Below, one piece after another: positions 24,079 through 32,233 of a stretch of DNA of 64,000 bases (positions within the stretch are counted from its first letter, which is position 1; every line of letters starts with the position of its first letter). The position numbers were made by a program, and so were the translations under genes. The stretch is taken from positions 20,050 through 84,049 of the forward strand of contig REBS01000121.1 in the NCBI GenBank assembly GCA_007692605.1. Direction: 5' to 3'. The notes under the pieces are model-generated. The model was given only the letters and a program-made list of their open reading frames with translations, was not told the DNA's origin and searched no databases. Source of the DNA: Gemmatimonadales bacterium (lineage in GTDB: Bacteria; Gemmatimonadota; Gemmatimonadetes; Longimicrobiales; Gaopeijiaceae).

Positions 24079-26040
24079 TCAGTCGAGGGCGAAAAGCTGC
24101 CGCTCGATCCGCTCCCACCGGGTCATCAGCTCCTCGAGCTCCTCCTGGAGACGGGCTCGCTCCTCTTCCAGCGTGCGCACCTCGTCGGCGGGGGTCCGGT
24201 CGTAGTATCCCGGCTCCAGGAAGGTCCGATCGATCGCCTCGATCCGGGACTCGCGGGCCTCGATCTTTTCGGTGATCTCGCCGCTTCGCTTCTCGAGCTT
24301 CCTGCGCTCCCGGTCCGGGTTCGAGGATCGATCGGCGCCGCCTTTCCGATTCCCCGAACCCCGCCCGTCATTCGACGGCGCCCCCTGATCCCTGGAGCGG
24401 CGCTTCTCGGCCTTGGCCTTCAGGATCACCTGGTCGGCATCGAGATGGTCGTCGCCGTGCCGGTCCACGAACTCCTCGTAGGTGCCCCGGTAGTCGCGCA
24501 CCCCGCCGGCGGTGATCTCGACGATCCGGCTCGCGAGTTCGTTTACGAACCATCGGTCGTGAGAGACCATGATGAGCGTCCCCTCGAACGCCTTGAGCCC
24601 CTCGACCAGGGCCTCGATCGACTCCATATCCAGATGGTTCGTCGGCTCGTCGAGCACCAGGACGTTGGGCCGGTCCATCGAGATCCGGCTGAACACTAGC
24701 CGCGCCGCCTCTCCTCCCGAGAGCGAGTCGAGCGGCTTCTTCGGCTCGTCTCCCGAAAAGAGCATCAGGCCCAGGCGGCCGCGCACGTAGCCCAGGTCCT
24801 TGTCCGGACAGGCGTCCCAGATCCAGTCTTCGGCGCTTCCCGTGTGCCCGCGGAACTGGTCCTTGTAGTCCTGCGCGAAGTACCCCGGGTGCGTCTCGTA
24901 GCCCCATTCCACCTCACCGTCGTCGGGCTCCAGCTCCCCCATCACGATCTTCAGCAGGGTCGACTTTCCGATCCCGTTCGGCCCGAGGATCGCCAGCCGG
25001 TCGCCGCGTTCCACCGTCAGGTCGACCCCGTGGAGGACCTGGTTGTCGTCGAAGGCCTTCGTCACCCCGGCCACCTTCAGGACCTCGCGGCCCGAGTTCC
25101 GGCGCTGGTCGAAGCGGAAGGTCGGATACCGACGGGAGCTCGGGGCGAGTTCGTCCATGTCCTCGGCCATCCGCTCGATCATCCGGGCCTTGCTGCCCGC
25201 CTGCCGCGCCTTGCTGGCCTTCGCCTTGAAGCGGTCCACGAACTTCTGGTGGTGGGCGATCTCCTTCTCGCGCGAGGCGATGTCCTTTTCGCGCCGCTCC
25301 CGCTCCTCGACCTTCGCCCGCCGGAAGTGGGAGTAGTTGCCGTGGTACAGCTGCACGGTCTGGTAGTCGACATCGAGGATGTGCGTCGAGAGCGTGTCCA
25401 GGAACCGATGGTCGTGCGAGATCACCACGACCGGCCCCGAGAAGCCCTTCAGGAACTCCTCGAGCCACTTGATCGAGAGGATGTCGAGGTGGTTGGTCGG
25501 CTCGTCCAGAAGGAGCACGTCGGGGTCGCTCGCCAGGACCTGCGCCAGGAGCACCCGAAGCTTGAAGCCGCCCGAGAGCGACGAGATCGGTTCGCGATGG
25601 ACCTCTGAGGGAATCCCGAGCCCCTCGAGGATCGCCGCGGCTCGAGCCTCGGCCGTGTAGCCATCGTGCTGCTGGACGGTCTCTTCCAGCTCCGAGAACC
25701 GGTCCGCGTCGAAGTGCTCGTCGGCATTCGCCAGGAGCTCCTCCTTCTCGACCATCGCGGCCCAGAGCTCGGGGTTGCCCATGAGCGCGACCCCGAGGAT
25801 CGACTCCTCTTCGTAGCGGAACTGGTCCTGGCGGAGCACGCCGAGCCGGAGCCGCTTGGGGATCGAGAGGGTCCCTTCGGTGGCCTCGATGTCACCCGCC
25901 AGAATCTTGAGAAGGGTGGACTTTCCCGACCCGTTTGCACCGATCAGCCCGTAGCGTTCCCCCGGATTCAGCTGGAAGGACGCATTCTCGAAAAGGACTC
26001 GATCGCCGTAGGACTTGGCCAGATTGGAGACAGAAATCAT
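24079..26040 (-). CDS. ABC-F family ATPase (Uup/YbiT/EttA-like)
   Basis: The 653-residue soluble protein has two tandem ATPase domains and no membrane segment. The first contains GANGSGKST, LSGGFKLRV and LLLDEPTNHLD. The second contains GPNGIGKST, LSGGEAARL and VLDEPTNHLD. The charged interdomain linker (EERERREKDIASREKEIAHH ... RFKAKASKARQAGSKARMIE) is the P-site tRNA interaction motif region of ribosome-acting ABC-F factors. The C-terminal ~90 residues form a basic then coiled-coil extension (KLEKRSGEITEKIEARESRI, LQEELEELMTRWERIERQL) as in Uup. It likely rescues or modulates stalled ribosomes. ATG 26040; it ends 101 bp before porX on the same strand. Confidence 0.95.
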   Translation of the reverse strand: MISVSNLAKSYGDRVLFENASFQLNPGERYGLIGANGSGKSTLLKILAGDIEATEGTLSIPKRLRLGVLRQDQFRYEEESILGVALMGNPELWAAMVEKEELLANADEHFDADRFSELEETVQQHDGYTAEARAAAILEGLGIPSEVHREPISSLSGGFKLRVLLAQVLASDPDVLLLDEPTNHLDILSIKWLEEFLKGFSGPVVVISHDHRFLDTLSTHILDVDYQTVQLYHGNYSHFRRAKVEERERREKDIASREKEIAHHQKFVDRFKAKASKARQAGSKARMIERMAEDMDELAPSSRRYPTFRFDQRRNSGREVLKVAGVTKAFDDNQVLHGVDLTVERGDRLAILGPNGIGKSTLLKIVMGELEPDDGEVEWGYETHPGYFAQDYKDQFRGHTGSAEDWIWDACPDKDLGYVRGRLGLMLFSGDEPKKPLDSLSGGEAARLVFSRISMDRPNVLVLDEPTNHLDMESIEALVEGLKAFEGTLIMVSHDRWFVNELASRIVEITAGGVRDYRGTYEEFVDRHGDDHLDADQVILKAKAEKRRSRDQGAPSNDGRGSGNRKGGADRSSNPDRERRKLEKRSGEITEKIEARESRIEAIDRTFLEPGYYDRTPADEVRTLEEERARLQEELEELMTRWERIERQLFALD

Positions 26041-26114
26041 GCCCTGAACTTAAGGGAAATCCCGCTCCGAATCACCCCGCTCGGCGCAGTCTCGGCTCCG
26101 GACGCCGGCCCGGG

Positions 26115-27272
26115 TCAGCCCGCCCCACCGGCGGCCGCCCACTCGGCCAGGACCTCGGCCTCGCGCTCGCGGCTGAACCCGGCGCTCGGCCGCTCCGACG
26201 TGGCATGCTCCTTCCACCACACCAGGGTATCGGCGGCGGTCACCGCGAGCGGGCGGAAGCGGATCCCCGCCTCGAGCGCCCTCGTGTTGTCGATCCGTCC
26301 GTAGTTGAGCCAGTCGCCGGTGGGGCTGCGCCAGCCGGGGATCTCGCTCCCGCCCCGAAGTCCCCGCTCCTCGAGGAACTCCCAGGGGATCCAGGTGAAG
26401 CGCACCGGGCTCGACGTGCTGGCCCGCACCCCGTACAGGAACTCGGCCGAGCTGAGGGGCGCCGCGGGCGCTTCGGGGTTGAAGATGCCGGTCGTCCCCT
26501 GTTCGGCCAGGTGGACGAAAAACTCGACCAGGTCGCGCACGTCAAGGTACTGAACCGGATCCGAGGGATCCCCGGGGGCGATCACCTCACCCCCCGCATC
26601 GACCCGGTGATACCAGTAGGTGAAGCGGTCCGTGCGGTCCCCGGGCCCGGTGATGATCGGAGGGCGCACGATGGTGGTGCCGCCGGGAAAGGCCTCCTCG
26701 ACCTCGCGCTCGGCGAGCGCCTTCAGCGGCCCATAGCCCGACCACTCCTCTTCCGGCACCCCGGGCACGCCGATCGGGGCGTCCTCGTCCATGACCGGGT
26801 CGGTGTAGCCGGCGTAGACGGCGCGCGTCGAGGTGAAGATGTACTGGCCGGCGGCGTCCTTCAGGAGCTGCGCGGTCAGCCGAACCTGGTCGGGGGTGTA
26901 TCCGGAGTTGTCGATCACGACGTCCCACTCGCGTCCTTCGAGCGCCGCCACGTCATCGTTGCGATCCCCGATCAGTCCTTCGAGGCCGTCGTAGTACTCC
27001 TCGAAGAGCCCCGGTTCACTCCGCCCGCGGTTGAACAGGGTCAGGGTGTGTCCCCGCTCGACCGCCGTGCGAACCAGGTGGGGCCCGATGAAGCCGGTGC
27101 CCCCGAGGATCAGGATCCGAAGCGAGCGTGGGGGCCCCGACCGAAGGGCCCCGCCGACGCCCTCGCGACCCGGGCGGAGCGTGTCGCCGAACAGGACACC
27201 CGGCACCACGCCGGTGGAGAGGGCGCCCCCAATGAGGGCCGAATTCCGAAGGAAGTCTCTGCGGGAGGTCAT
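26115..27272 (-). CDS. Tat-exported NAD-dependent epimerase/dehydratase-like protein
   Basis: The start ATG 27272 gives MTSRRDFLRNSALIGGALST, a clear twin-arginine signal, so this short-chain dehydrogenase-fold protein should be exported folded with its nucleotide. After the signal, LRILILGGTGFIGPHLVRTA is an extended-SDR Rossmann motif. STRAVYAG holds the Ser region, but the usual YxxxK pair is not obvious (SGYGPLKALAERE could supply it). The C-terminal half resembles isomerase-type epimerases (GRIDNTRALEAGIRFRPLAV). Length is 385 residues. It lies 74 bp upstream of the ABC-F gene. Substrate unknown; periplasmic location is the notable feature. Confidence 0.85.
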   Translation of the reverse strand: MTSRRDFLRNSALIGGALSTGVVPGVLFGDTLRPGREGVGGALRSGPPRSLRILILGGTGFIGPHLVRTAVERGHTLTLFNRGRSEPGLFEEYYDGLEGLIGDRNDDVAALEGREWDVVIDNSGYTPDQVRLTAQLLKDAAGQYIFTSTRAVYAGYTDPVMDEDAPIGVPGVPEEEWSGYGPLKALAEREVEEAFPGGTTIVRPPIITGPGDRTDRFTYWYHRVDAGGEVIAPGDPSDPVQYLDVRDLVEFFVHLAEQGTTGIFNPEAPAAPLSSAEFLYGVRASTSSPVRFTWIPWEFLEERGLRGGSEIPGWRSPTGDWLNYGRIDNTRALEAGIRFRPLAVTAADTLVWWKEHATSERPSAGFSREREAEVLAEWAAAGGAG

Positions 27273-27403
27273 GGTCGGGCCGCCGGTTGCCGGGGTACGG
27301 GACGACCCCCGGATGCGCACGGACCGGGGGACATGAATCCGCTCAGTCTATCGTGCGCCGGCGCGGTCGGAAAGAGCACCCCGGCCCCGTCCGGCTCGAT
27401 GCG

Positions 27404-28141
27404 TCAGTATGAGATCGACCAGTTGAACCAGGTGGCGACGAGCTCTTCGCCCCTGCGGGCCGGGCGAAAACTCCAGCTCGCGATCACTTCACGCAGTTCC
27501 TCGTTGTACCGGCGGTCGGACGAGACCGGATCGACGCGGATCGAGTCGGCGACGACCCGGCCCTCGGCGTCGACGAAAATCCAGACATCGACCTGGGCGC
27601 CGCGAAGATCCGAGGCGGGATCCGGGGGAAGGATCACGCCCCTCGGAACGGGGGGCACGACTCGGAAGAGGCCCTCGTCGGCCGAACCTCCGTCGCCGGC
27701 GCCCGTCGCCTCGGGGAGTCCGGCGTCGCCCTCGTCCGCCGCATCATCCCCATCGGTGCTCCCGACCCCCGGAAGGGGAACCTCGGGCTCCTCGACCTCG
27801 ACCTCGGGAACCGCCTCGGGTTCGACCTCGATCTCTTCCGGGGGGGGAATCTCGACGTCGGGGACCGGGGTCGGCGGGGGAATGGCCGCGTCCGGCGGGG
27901 CCGAGCTGAGCGCGAGCGTCTGCATCGCACCCTGGGCGGCCTGGTCGTCGAGCGCACGGGGACCGGCGGCCGAGAAGGGCGAGTCCGGCATCGACGCGCT
28001 CGGGCCGATCAGGAAGATGAGGATGTGCGCGACCACCGAGAGCAGGAACCCGATCCGCCAGATCTTCCGCTCCCTCTTCCGGCGCTCGCGCGCAGACAGG
28101 TGCACCGCCCGGGCCACATTCTGGGGCTTTTTTTCTGCCAT
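27404..28141 (-). CDS. TonB-family energy-transducer-like protein
   Basis: The 245-residue protein begins MAEKKPQNVARA, with a cytoplasmic basic segment, one membrane helix (IGFLLSVVAHILIFLIGPS, ~30-50), then a long Pro/Glu-rich periplasmic linker (PPPTPVPDVEIPPPEEIEVE). It ends in a TonB C-terminal domain (VDVWIFVDAEGRVVADSIRV ... VIASWSFRPARRGEELVATW). This is the standard TonB layout for coupling proton-motive force to outer-membrane receptors. The ExbB/ExbD partners are not in the window. ATG 28141 has GGGGGGA 5 nt upstream; the upstream track extension is non-coding. It sits between the oxidase operon and the epimerase gene. Confidence 0.88.
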   Translation of the reverse strand: MAEKKPQNVARAVHLSARERRKRERKIWRIGFLLSVVAHILIFLIGPSASMPDSPFSAAGPRALDDQAAQGAMQTLALSSAPPDAAIPPPTPVPDVEIPPPEEIEVEPEAVPEVEVEEPEVPLPGVGSTDGDDAADEGDAGLPEATGAGDGGSADEGLFRVVPPVPRGVILPPDPASDLRGAQVDVWIFVDAEGRVVADSIRVDPVSSDRRYNEELREVIASWSFRPARRGEELVATWFNWSISY

Positions 28142-28207
28142 GCCGATCCCCCCGGGGTGCACAGTCCTTCCACCACGCCACACTCGCCTCTGCACCGCAG
28201 ATACGGG

Positions 28208-28242
28208 CAGAGGGGCCCGGAGGTTTCCCCCGGACCCCTCTG
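28208..28242. terminator. Hairpin downstream of the oxidase operon
   Basis: CAGAGGGGCCCGG (28208-28220) pairs with CCGGACCCCTCTG (28230-28242) apart from one position, around a 9-nt loop. It lies about 100 bp after the cytochrome oxidase subunit I stop. There is no T-run on either side, so it may be a rho-dependent end or an RNA-stabilising hairpin. Confidence 0.4.
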
Positions 28243-28339
28243 TGTACACCAACCATCGGTCAATGGGTCACGCCGCACACACCGGTCGCCCCGGAGCCCT
28301 CCCCCACGCCCCACGGGCGCCCACTCGCGGGGCTCCCGG

Positions 28340-30007
28340 TCAGAAGAAGCGGTACCCGGTCGAGGTGAAGTTTCCGGGCAGATACTGGGCCAGGAAGGGC
28401 CCATAGGCGATCAGGATCAGGACGATCGCGGCGATCAGCCAGTACCGGAAGCTGTCGAGCTTGACCTCCCAGCCGGTCGTGGCGGGAGGCTGATGCGTGT
28501 CGGTGAAGGGAATGTCCTCGGGGGTGTCGGTCTTCTTTCCGAAGAGCACGGTGGCGATAAGGACCGCGAAGAAGAGCATTCCTCCGACGAACATCAGCGT
28601 CCCCCCCAGCCCCGTGAGCATCCCGGCGAGCTCCCACGATGGCTTCGAGTACGGCGCCTCGAGCATCTCGGTCCGGCGGGGCATTCCGTCGAGTCCCCCC
28701 GAGATCAGACCTCGGGCCATCACCAGAACCCCGAAGAAGTAGACCCATTGGGAGACCAGCGCCAGCCCGCGTCCCACGAGCTCCTGCCGGTTGAGGTAGG
28801 GGATCAGCCAGAAGGCGATCCCCATGAAGGACATGGTCACCGCCGAACCCACCGTCATGTGGAAGTGACCGGGCACCCATGCGGTATTGTGGATCGCCTG
28901 GTTCAGGTTGTACGAAGCGTTGATCAGTCCGGTGATCCCTCCCAGGGTGAAGGTCAGCATCGCCAGGATCTGGGCGACCAGGGCGGGATTCTTCCAGTCG
29001 AGCTTCAGGAACCAGTTGGCGAGCCCCGTGCCCCCGCGCCTGCGTCCCCCGATCTCGAGGGCATACATGACCGAAAAGGCCGTGACCATGCTCGGGAAGA
29101 ACACCCCGAAAGTGAGCACCCCGTGCAGCGCCTTCATTCCCCCGCTGATCCCCGGATCCGTGTACTGGTGGTGAAACCCGGTCGGGATCGAGAGCAGGAG
29201 GAACATGATGAACACGACCCGCGTGAGTGGGTCGCTGAACAGCGTTCCCCCCGCCTGCCGGGGAACCATCACGTACCACGAGACATACGCGGGCAGTAGC
29301 CAGAAGTAGACGATCGGATGCCCCGAGTACCAGAAGAGGGTCCGGCTCAGCAGGGGGTCGGAATGCGCGATCAGCCCCAGCGACCAGGGGATCAGGAGTC
29401 CCACGACCGAGATCGCGATCCCGAGCGAGGCGAGGGTCCACATCGCGTACGTCGCCACCGAGATGAAGGCCATCAGGGGAATCCGCTTCCCCTCGTTCTC
29501 CTTTCGCCACCCCCGGAGCGCGCCGAACAGGAGGATCGCCGTGAGCCACGTGCTCACGACGAGCAGAGCCAGGCCGACGTAGAAGCTCCAGTGCGCGAGA
29601 AGCGGCGGATAGAAGGTGTACAGGACCGAGGCCTGGCCGGTGGCCATCGCGTAACCCGCCAGCAGCGTCCCGGCCACCATCGTCCCGAGAACGGCCCAGA
29701 GCAGCGGGGTGTTCAGGGGCCGCGCGAGCGCGCGACTCGTCGTGAGCGCCAGGAACCCGTTCGCGAAGGCGAAGGTGAAGACGATCGCATTGACCACCCC
29801 GTGGACGGTCAGACCCTGGTAGTAGTTCCGCATGCCGGGGAAGTACTGCAGGATGTCGACCCGGGCGTAGTTCAGCGCCTGACCCAGCCCGTTGATGATG
29901 CCGATGAAGAGGGCACCGAAGGCCAGGTAGATCATCCAGCGGATCACCCGCCTCTGTGAATCCGGAAGCTGGAAGCCCTCGGGACTCGCTACGGTTGGAT
30001 TTTTCAT
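28340..30007 (-). CDS. cbaA: ba3-type (B-family) cytochrome c oxidase subunit I
   Basis: This is the catalytic haem-copper subunit that reduces O2 and pumps protons. The 555 residues carry about 13 membrane helices, the CuB/tyrosine region FWYSGHPIVYFWLLPAYVSW (B-family YFWLLPAY rather than YxxxLPGFG), TGFHHQYTDPG with the CuB histidines, and VPGHFHMTVGSAV with the haem ligands. HGVVNAIVFTFAFANGFLAL holds the low-spin haem His. ATG 30007 overlaps the subunit II stop by 4 nt (ATGA), so the two are coupled. It is the last gene of a four-gene operon. The B type usually has high oxygen affinity and reduced pumping. Confidence 0.95.
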   Translation of the reverse strand: MKNPTVASPEGFQLPDSQRRVIRWMIYLAFGALFIGIINGLGQALNYARVDILQYFPGMRNYYQGLTVHGVVNAIVFTFAFANGFLALTTSRALARPLNTPLLWAVLGTMVAGTLLAGYAMATGQASVLYTFYPPLLAHWSFYVGLALLVVSTWLTAILLFGALRGWRKENEGKRIPLMAFISVATYAMWTLASLGIAISVVGLLIPWSLGLIAHSDPLLSRTLFWYSGHPIVYFWLLPAYVSWYVMVPRQAGGTLFSDPLTRVVFIMFLLLSIPTGFHHQYTDPGISGGMKALHGVLTFGVFFPSMVTAFSVMYALEIGGRRRGGTGLANWFLKLDWKNPALVAQILAMLTFTLGGITGLINASYNLNQAIHNTAWVPGHFHMTVGSAVTMSFMGIAFWLIPYLNRQELVGRGLALVSQWVYFFGVLVMARGLISGGLDGMPRRTEMLEAPYSKPSWELAGMLTGLGGTLMFVGGMLFFAVLIATVLFGKKTDTPEDIPFTDTHQPPATTGWEVKLDSFRYWLIAAIVLILIAYGPFLAQYLPGNFTSTGYRFF

Positions 30008-30471
30008 TCGACGATCACCCTTCCGTACATGAGGTGGTGGCCCGCCCCGCAGTATTCGTGGCAGATCATGAGGTGCTCGCCGGGCTCGCGGAAGGTCGAC
30101 GTGACCTTCGAGATCTGACCCGGAATGAGCATGAAGTTGAGCCTTGTTCCCTCGATGTGGACGCCGTGAATCACGTCGGTCGTGGTGGCGATGAAGGTCA
30201 CTTCGGCTCCGGCCGGCACCCGGATCTCGCGCGGGGTGAAGGACCACGCCGCGCCGATCAGGACGACCTCGTACTGGTTGTCACCCACTTCGCGCACCCC
30301 CGGGTCGTCGAAGGGAGGGGTGTTTCGCACCTCCGACGGAAGGATCTCGCCCTCGCGGTCGGGCAGGTGCATCCCCATCCCGAAGGCCGAATAGAAGAGC
30401 GCCCCCAGAAAGACCAGGAGCATGGCGGCCGTGAGCCCCAGAAAGATCTTTTCGATGCGTTCGACCGTCAT
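30004..30471 (-). CDS. cbaB: ba3-type cytochrome c oxidase subunit II (CuA)
   Basis: The 155-residue subunit has one N-terminal membrane helix (LGLTAAMLLVFLGALFYSAF) and a periplasmic cupredoxin domain with the complete CuA site CHEYCGAGHHLM plus an upstream His (DVIHGVHIEG). Such single-helix subunit II proteins characterise ba3-like oxidases. Of two close ATGs, the second (30471) is chosen because GGGGAG lies 6 nt before it; the first, 30477, abuts that site. It takes electrons from a soluble cytochrome c or copper protein. It starts 2 bp after the small subunit gene ends and overlaps subunit I. Confidence 0.95.
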   Translation of the reverse strand: MTVERIEKIFLGLTAAMLLVFLGALFYSAFGMGMHLPDREGEILPSEVRNTPPFDDPGVREVGDNQYEVVLIGAAWSFTPREIRVPAGAEVTFIATTTDVIHGVHIEGTRLNFMLIPGQISKVTSTFREPGEHLMICHEYCGAGHHLMYGRVIVE

Positions 30472-30473
30472 CG

Positions 30474-30680
30474 TCATCTCCCCAGGAATTCGAAGTAGAT
30501 CGCACCCCACATCCCGGCCATCACCATCAGGTAGATCATCATGAAGAAGAGGGTGCCGGTCGGGAGGGGAAGCTCCTCGTCGTCATCGGTGACCGGCCCG
30601 GCCGGATCGACGGACGAGGAGGGCCGGGAGGCCGAATCCTCGAAGGCGTTCGCTTCGCTATGCTCTGAATCCGGGGTCAC
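30474..30680 (-). CDS. Small single-helix oxidase subunit (CoxIIa-like)
   Basis: This 68-residue protein starts at GTG 30680, overlapping the upstream stop as GTGA; the long track ORF is a read-through of that frame. An acidic N-terminal ~38 residues (VTDDDEELPLPTGTLF) lead into one membrane helix FFMMIYLMVMAGMWGAIYFE near the C-terminus. Size, position next to subunit II and single helix match the third subunit (IIa) of ba3 oxidases, although the N-terminal tail is longer than usual. It probably replaces the missing second helix of subunit II. Confidence 0.72.
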   Translation of the reverse strand: MTPDSEHSEANAFEDSASRPSSSVDPAGPVTDDDEELPLPTGTLFFMMIYLMVMAGMWGAIYFEFLGR

Positions 30681-30946
30681 CGGTTCACCTCGTCGTTGTC
30701 GGGGTCGTCGGTACGGGAAGGGTACGGAGGAATCACGAGTTGGATGTATCGGGCCATGAGCCACGCGAACCCCACGAAGACTCCAATCAGCGCCATGGCC
30801 AGGAGGTACTGTCCGCCCTCGACCGGCTGACCGGCCAGGAACTCGCTCAGGGTGTGCCAGATCACGAGGGCCATCGCGGCCCCCGATACGAAGAAGAAGC
30901 CGAGCACCAGCGTCAGCTGCCCGGTACCGGGTGACGTTCGGGACAT
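30677..30946 (-). CDS. Small two-helix membrane protein, first gene of the ba3 operon
   Basis: The 89-residue protein has two hydrophobic segments (TLVLGFFFVSGAAMALVIWH, QYLLAMALIGVFVGFAWLMA) and a short charged C-terminus. ATG 30946 is preceded by GAGGAG at about 8 nt. Its stop overlaps the GTG of the CoxIIa-like gene, so it is tightly coupled to the oxidase. It could be an accessory subunit or assembly factor; I recognise no specific family. It marks the 5' end of the operon, facing ctaB. Confidence 0.72.
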   Translation of the reverse strand: MSRTSPGTGQLTLVLGFFFVSGAAMALVIWHTLSEFLAGQPVEGGQYLLAMALIGVFVGFAWLMARYIQLVIPPYPSRTDDPDNDEVNR

Positions 30947-31290
30947 ACGCGCACTCCTCGAAGGATCGGTAACTCGGTTCGACCGCAGCGGGGCATGACG
31001 GCAAAGTCGATGCCGCTCGGGCCTCCACGCAGGGAATCACCATAACTTTTACGATCGCAGGGGCTCAACCGGCGCCCCGACCAGCCGAAACCGCCCCATC
31101 GCACGAACCGGCCTGAGACGGAATGACCAGCGCTTCGGCCCCACCTCGGGACTTTTCGTCACAGCGTGACATGGAGGTGACTTCGGAGCCCGTCAGCCAA
31201 TGAACACCCGCCGCTTGCGTCCCATTTTCACCTTGGTGAAGTTCGGGGTGCCCTGTTCCGAGAGTGCGCCTCCCTCGCCCCGGCCCCATC
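30947..31290. promoter_or_regulatory. Divergent control region of the ba3 operon and ctaB
   Basis: This 344-bp gap separates the oxidase operon and ctaB, both needed for the same enzyme, so shared control is likely. An AT-rich patch (accataacttttacgatcg, about 31040) could be a minus-strand promoter core. I see no confident hexamer pairs, no clear FNR-type dyad and no gene. Confidence 0.45.
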
Positions 31291-32187
31291 GTGTCCGAAA
31301 CCACCGTACAGGCCCGCCCCTCGACCAACCGGGTGCGGGCATACTACGAGCTCACGAAGCCCGGGATCGCCGTCTTCGTGATGATGACTGCGGGGGTGAG
31401 CTTCTATGTCGGGGCCGCCGGGATGATCGTGCTCCTTCCCCTCGTCCACACCCTCATCGGCACGGTGGTCGCCACGGCCGGAGCCCTCGCGCTCAACCAG
31501 TACATCGAGCGCGAGGTGGACGCGCGCATGAAGCGGACGCGCAACCGCCCCCTTCCCTCCCAGCGCCTGGCCCCCCTCGAGGCGCTCGTCTTCGGGCTCC
31601 TCCTCATCGTAGCCGGCTGCGTCCACCTGTGGATCACCGTGGGAGGCCTCCCCGCGCTCCTCACCCTCGCTTCGGCCGTCGTCTACAACTTCGTGTACAC
31701 GCCACTCAAGTCGCGCTCCTATCTCGCCACCTTCGCCGGGGCCTTTCCGGGAGCCATGCCGGCGCTGATCGGGTGGAGCGCGGCCACCGGAGGGGTGAGC
31801 CTGGGCGCACTGGTCCTCTTCGCGATCGCCTTCCTCTGGCAGCTCCCCCACGTGCTCGCGCTCGCCTGGCTCCTGCGCGCGGACTACGGCCGGGCCGGCT
31901 TCTACCTCTCGCCACCCGACCCTGAGGGCAGGCTGATCGGGGGCAAGATGGTCCTGTATTCCGCAATCCTGATTCCGGTGAGCCTGGCCCCCACCCTGAT
32001 CGGCATCACCGGCTGGATCTACTTCGGGGGTGCCATCGTGCTGGGACTCGCCGTCCTCTGGTGGAGCATCCAGGCCCTGGGCGACATGCAAAAGTCGGGA
32101 GCGGTCCGTAAGGTCTTTCTCTCGTCGCTCGCCTACCAGCCCCTCCTGCTCGCCCTCATGGCGCTCGATACCGTCCGGCCCGGATGA
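31291..32187 (+). CDS. ctaB: Protohaem IX farnesyltransferase (haem O synthase)
   Basis: CtaB is a UbiA-type integral membrane prenyltransferase that makes haem O for haem-copper oxidases. The ~298 residues have ELTKPGI near the start, the prenyl-diphosphate motif NQYIEREVDARMKRTRNRPL, the second motif YTPLKSRS and about nine membrane helices (GVSLGALVLFAIAFLWQLPH). GTG 31291 is preferred to the track GTG 31264, although neither has a clear ribosome site. It is divergent from the ba3-type oxidase operon, which needs its product. No ctaA (haem A synthase) is nearby. Confidence 0.94.
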   Translation: MSETTVQARPSTNRVRAYYELTKPGIAVFVMMTAGVSFYVGAAGMIVLLPLVHTLIGTVVATAGALALNQYIEREVDARMKRTRNRPLPSQRLAPLEALVFGLLLIVAGCVHLWITVGGLPALLTLASAVVYNFVYTPLKSRSYLATFAGAFPGAMPALIGWSAATGGVSLGALVLFAIAFLWQLPHVLALAWLLRADYGRAGFYLSPPDPEGRLIGGKMVLYSAILIPVSLAPTLIGITGWIYFGGAIVLGLAVLWWSIQALGDMQKSGAVRKVFLSSLAYQPLLLALMALDTVRPG

Positions 32188-32233
32188 GCGAACCGGGTCC
32201 CATCTCCGTCGAATCCTCTCAGGGAGGCCTATC

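Noticed and set aside
25935-28406. 823-aa plus-strand ORF opposite the epimerase and TonB-like genes
   Set aside because: It crosses two real genes and their gap, with no family motif.
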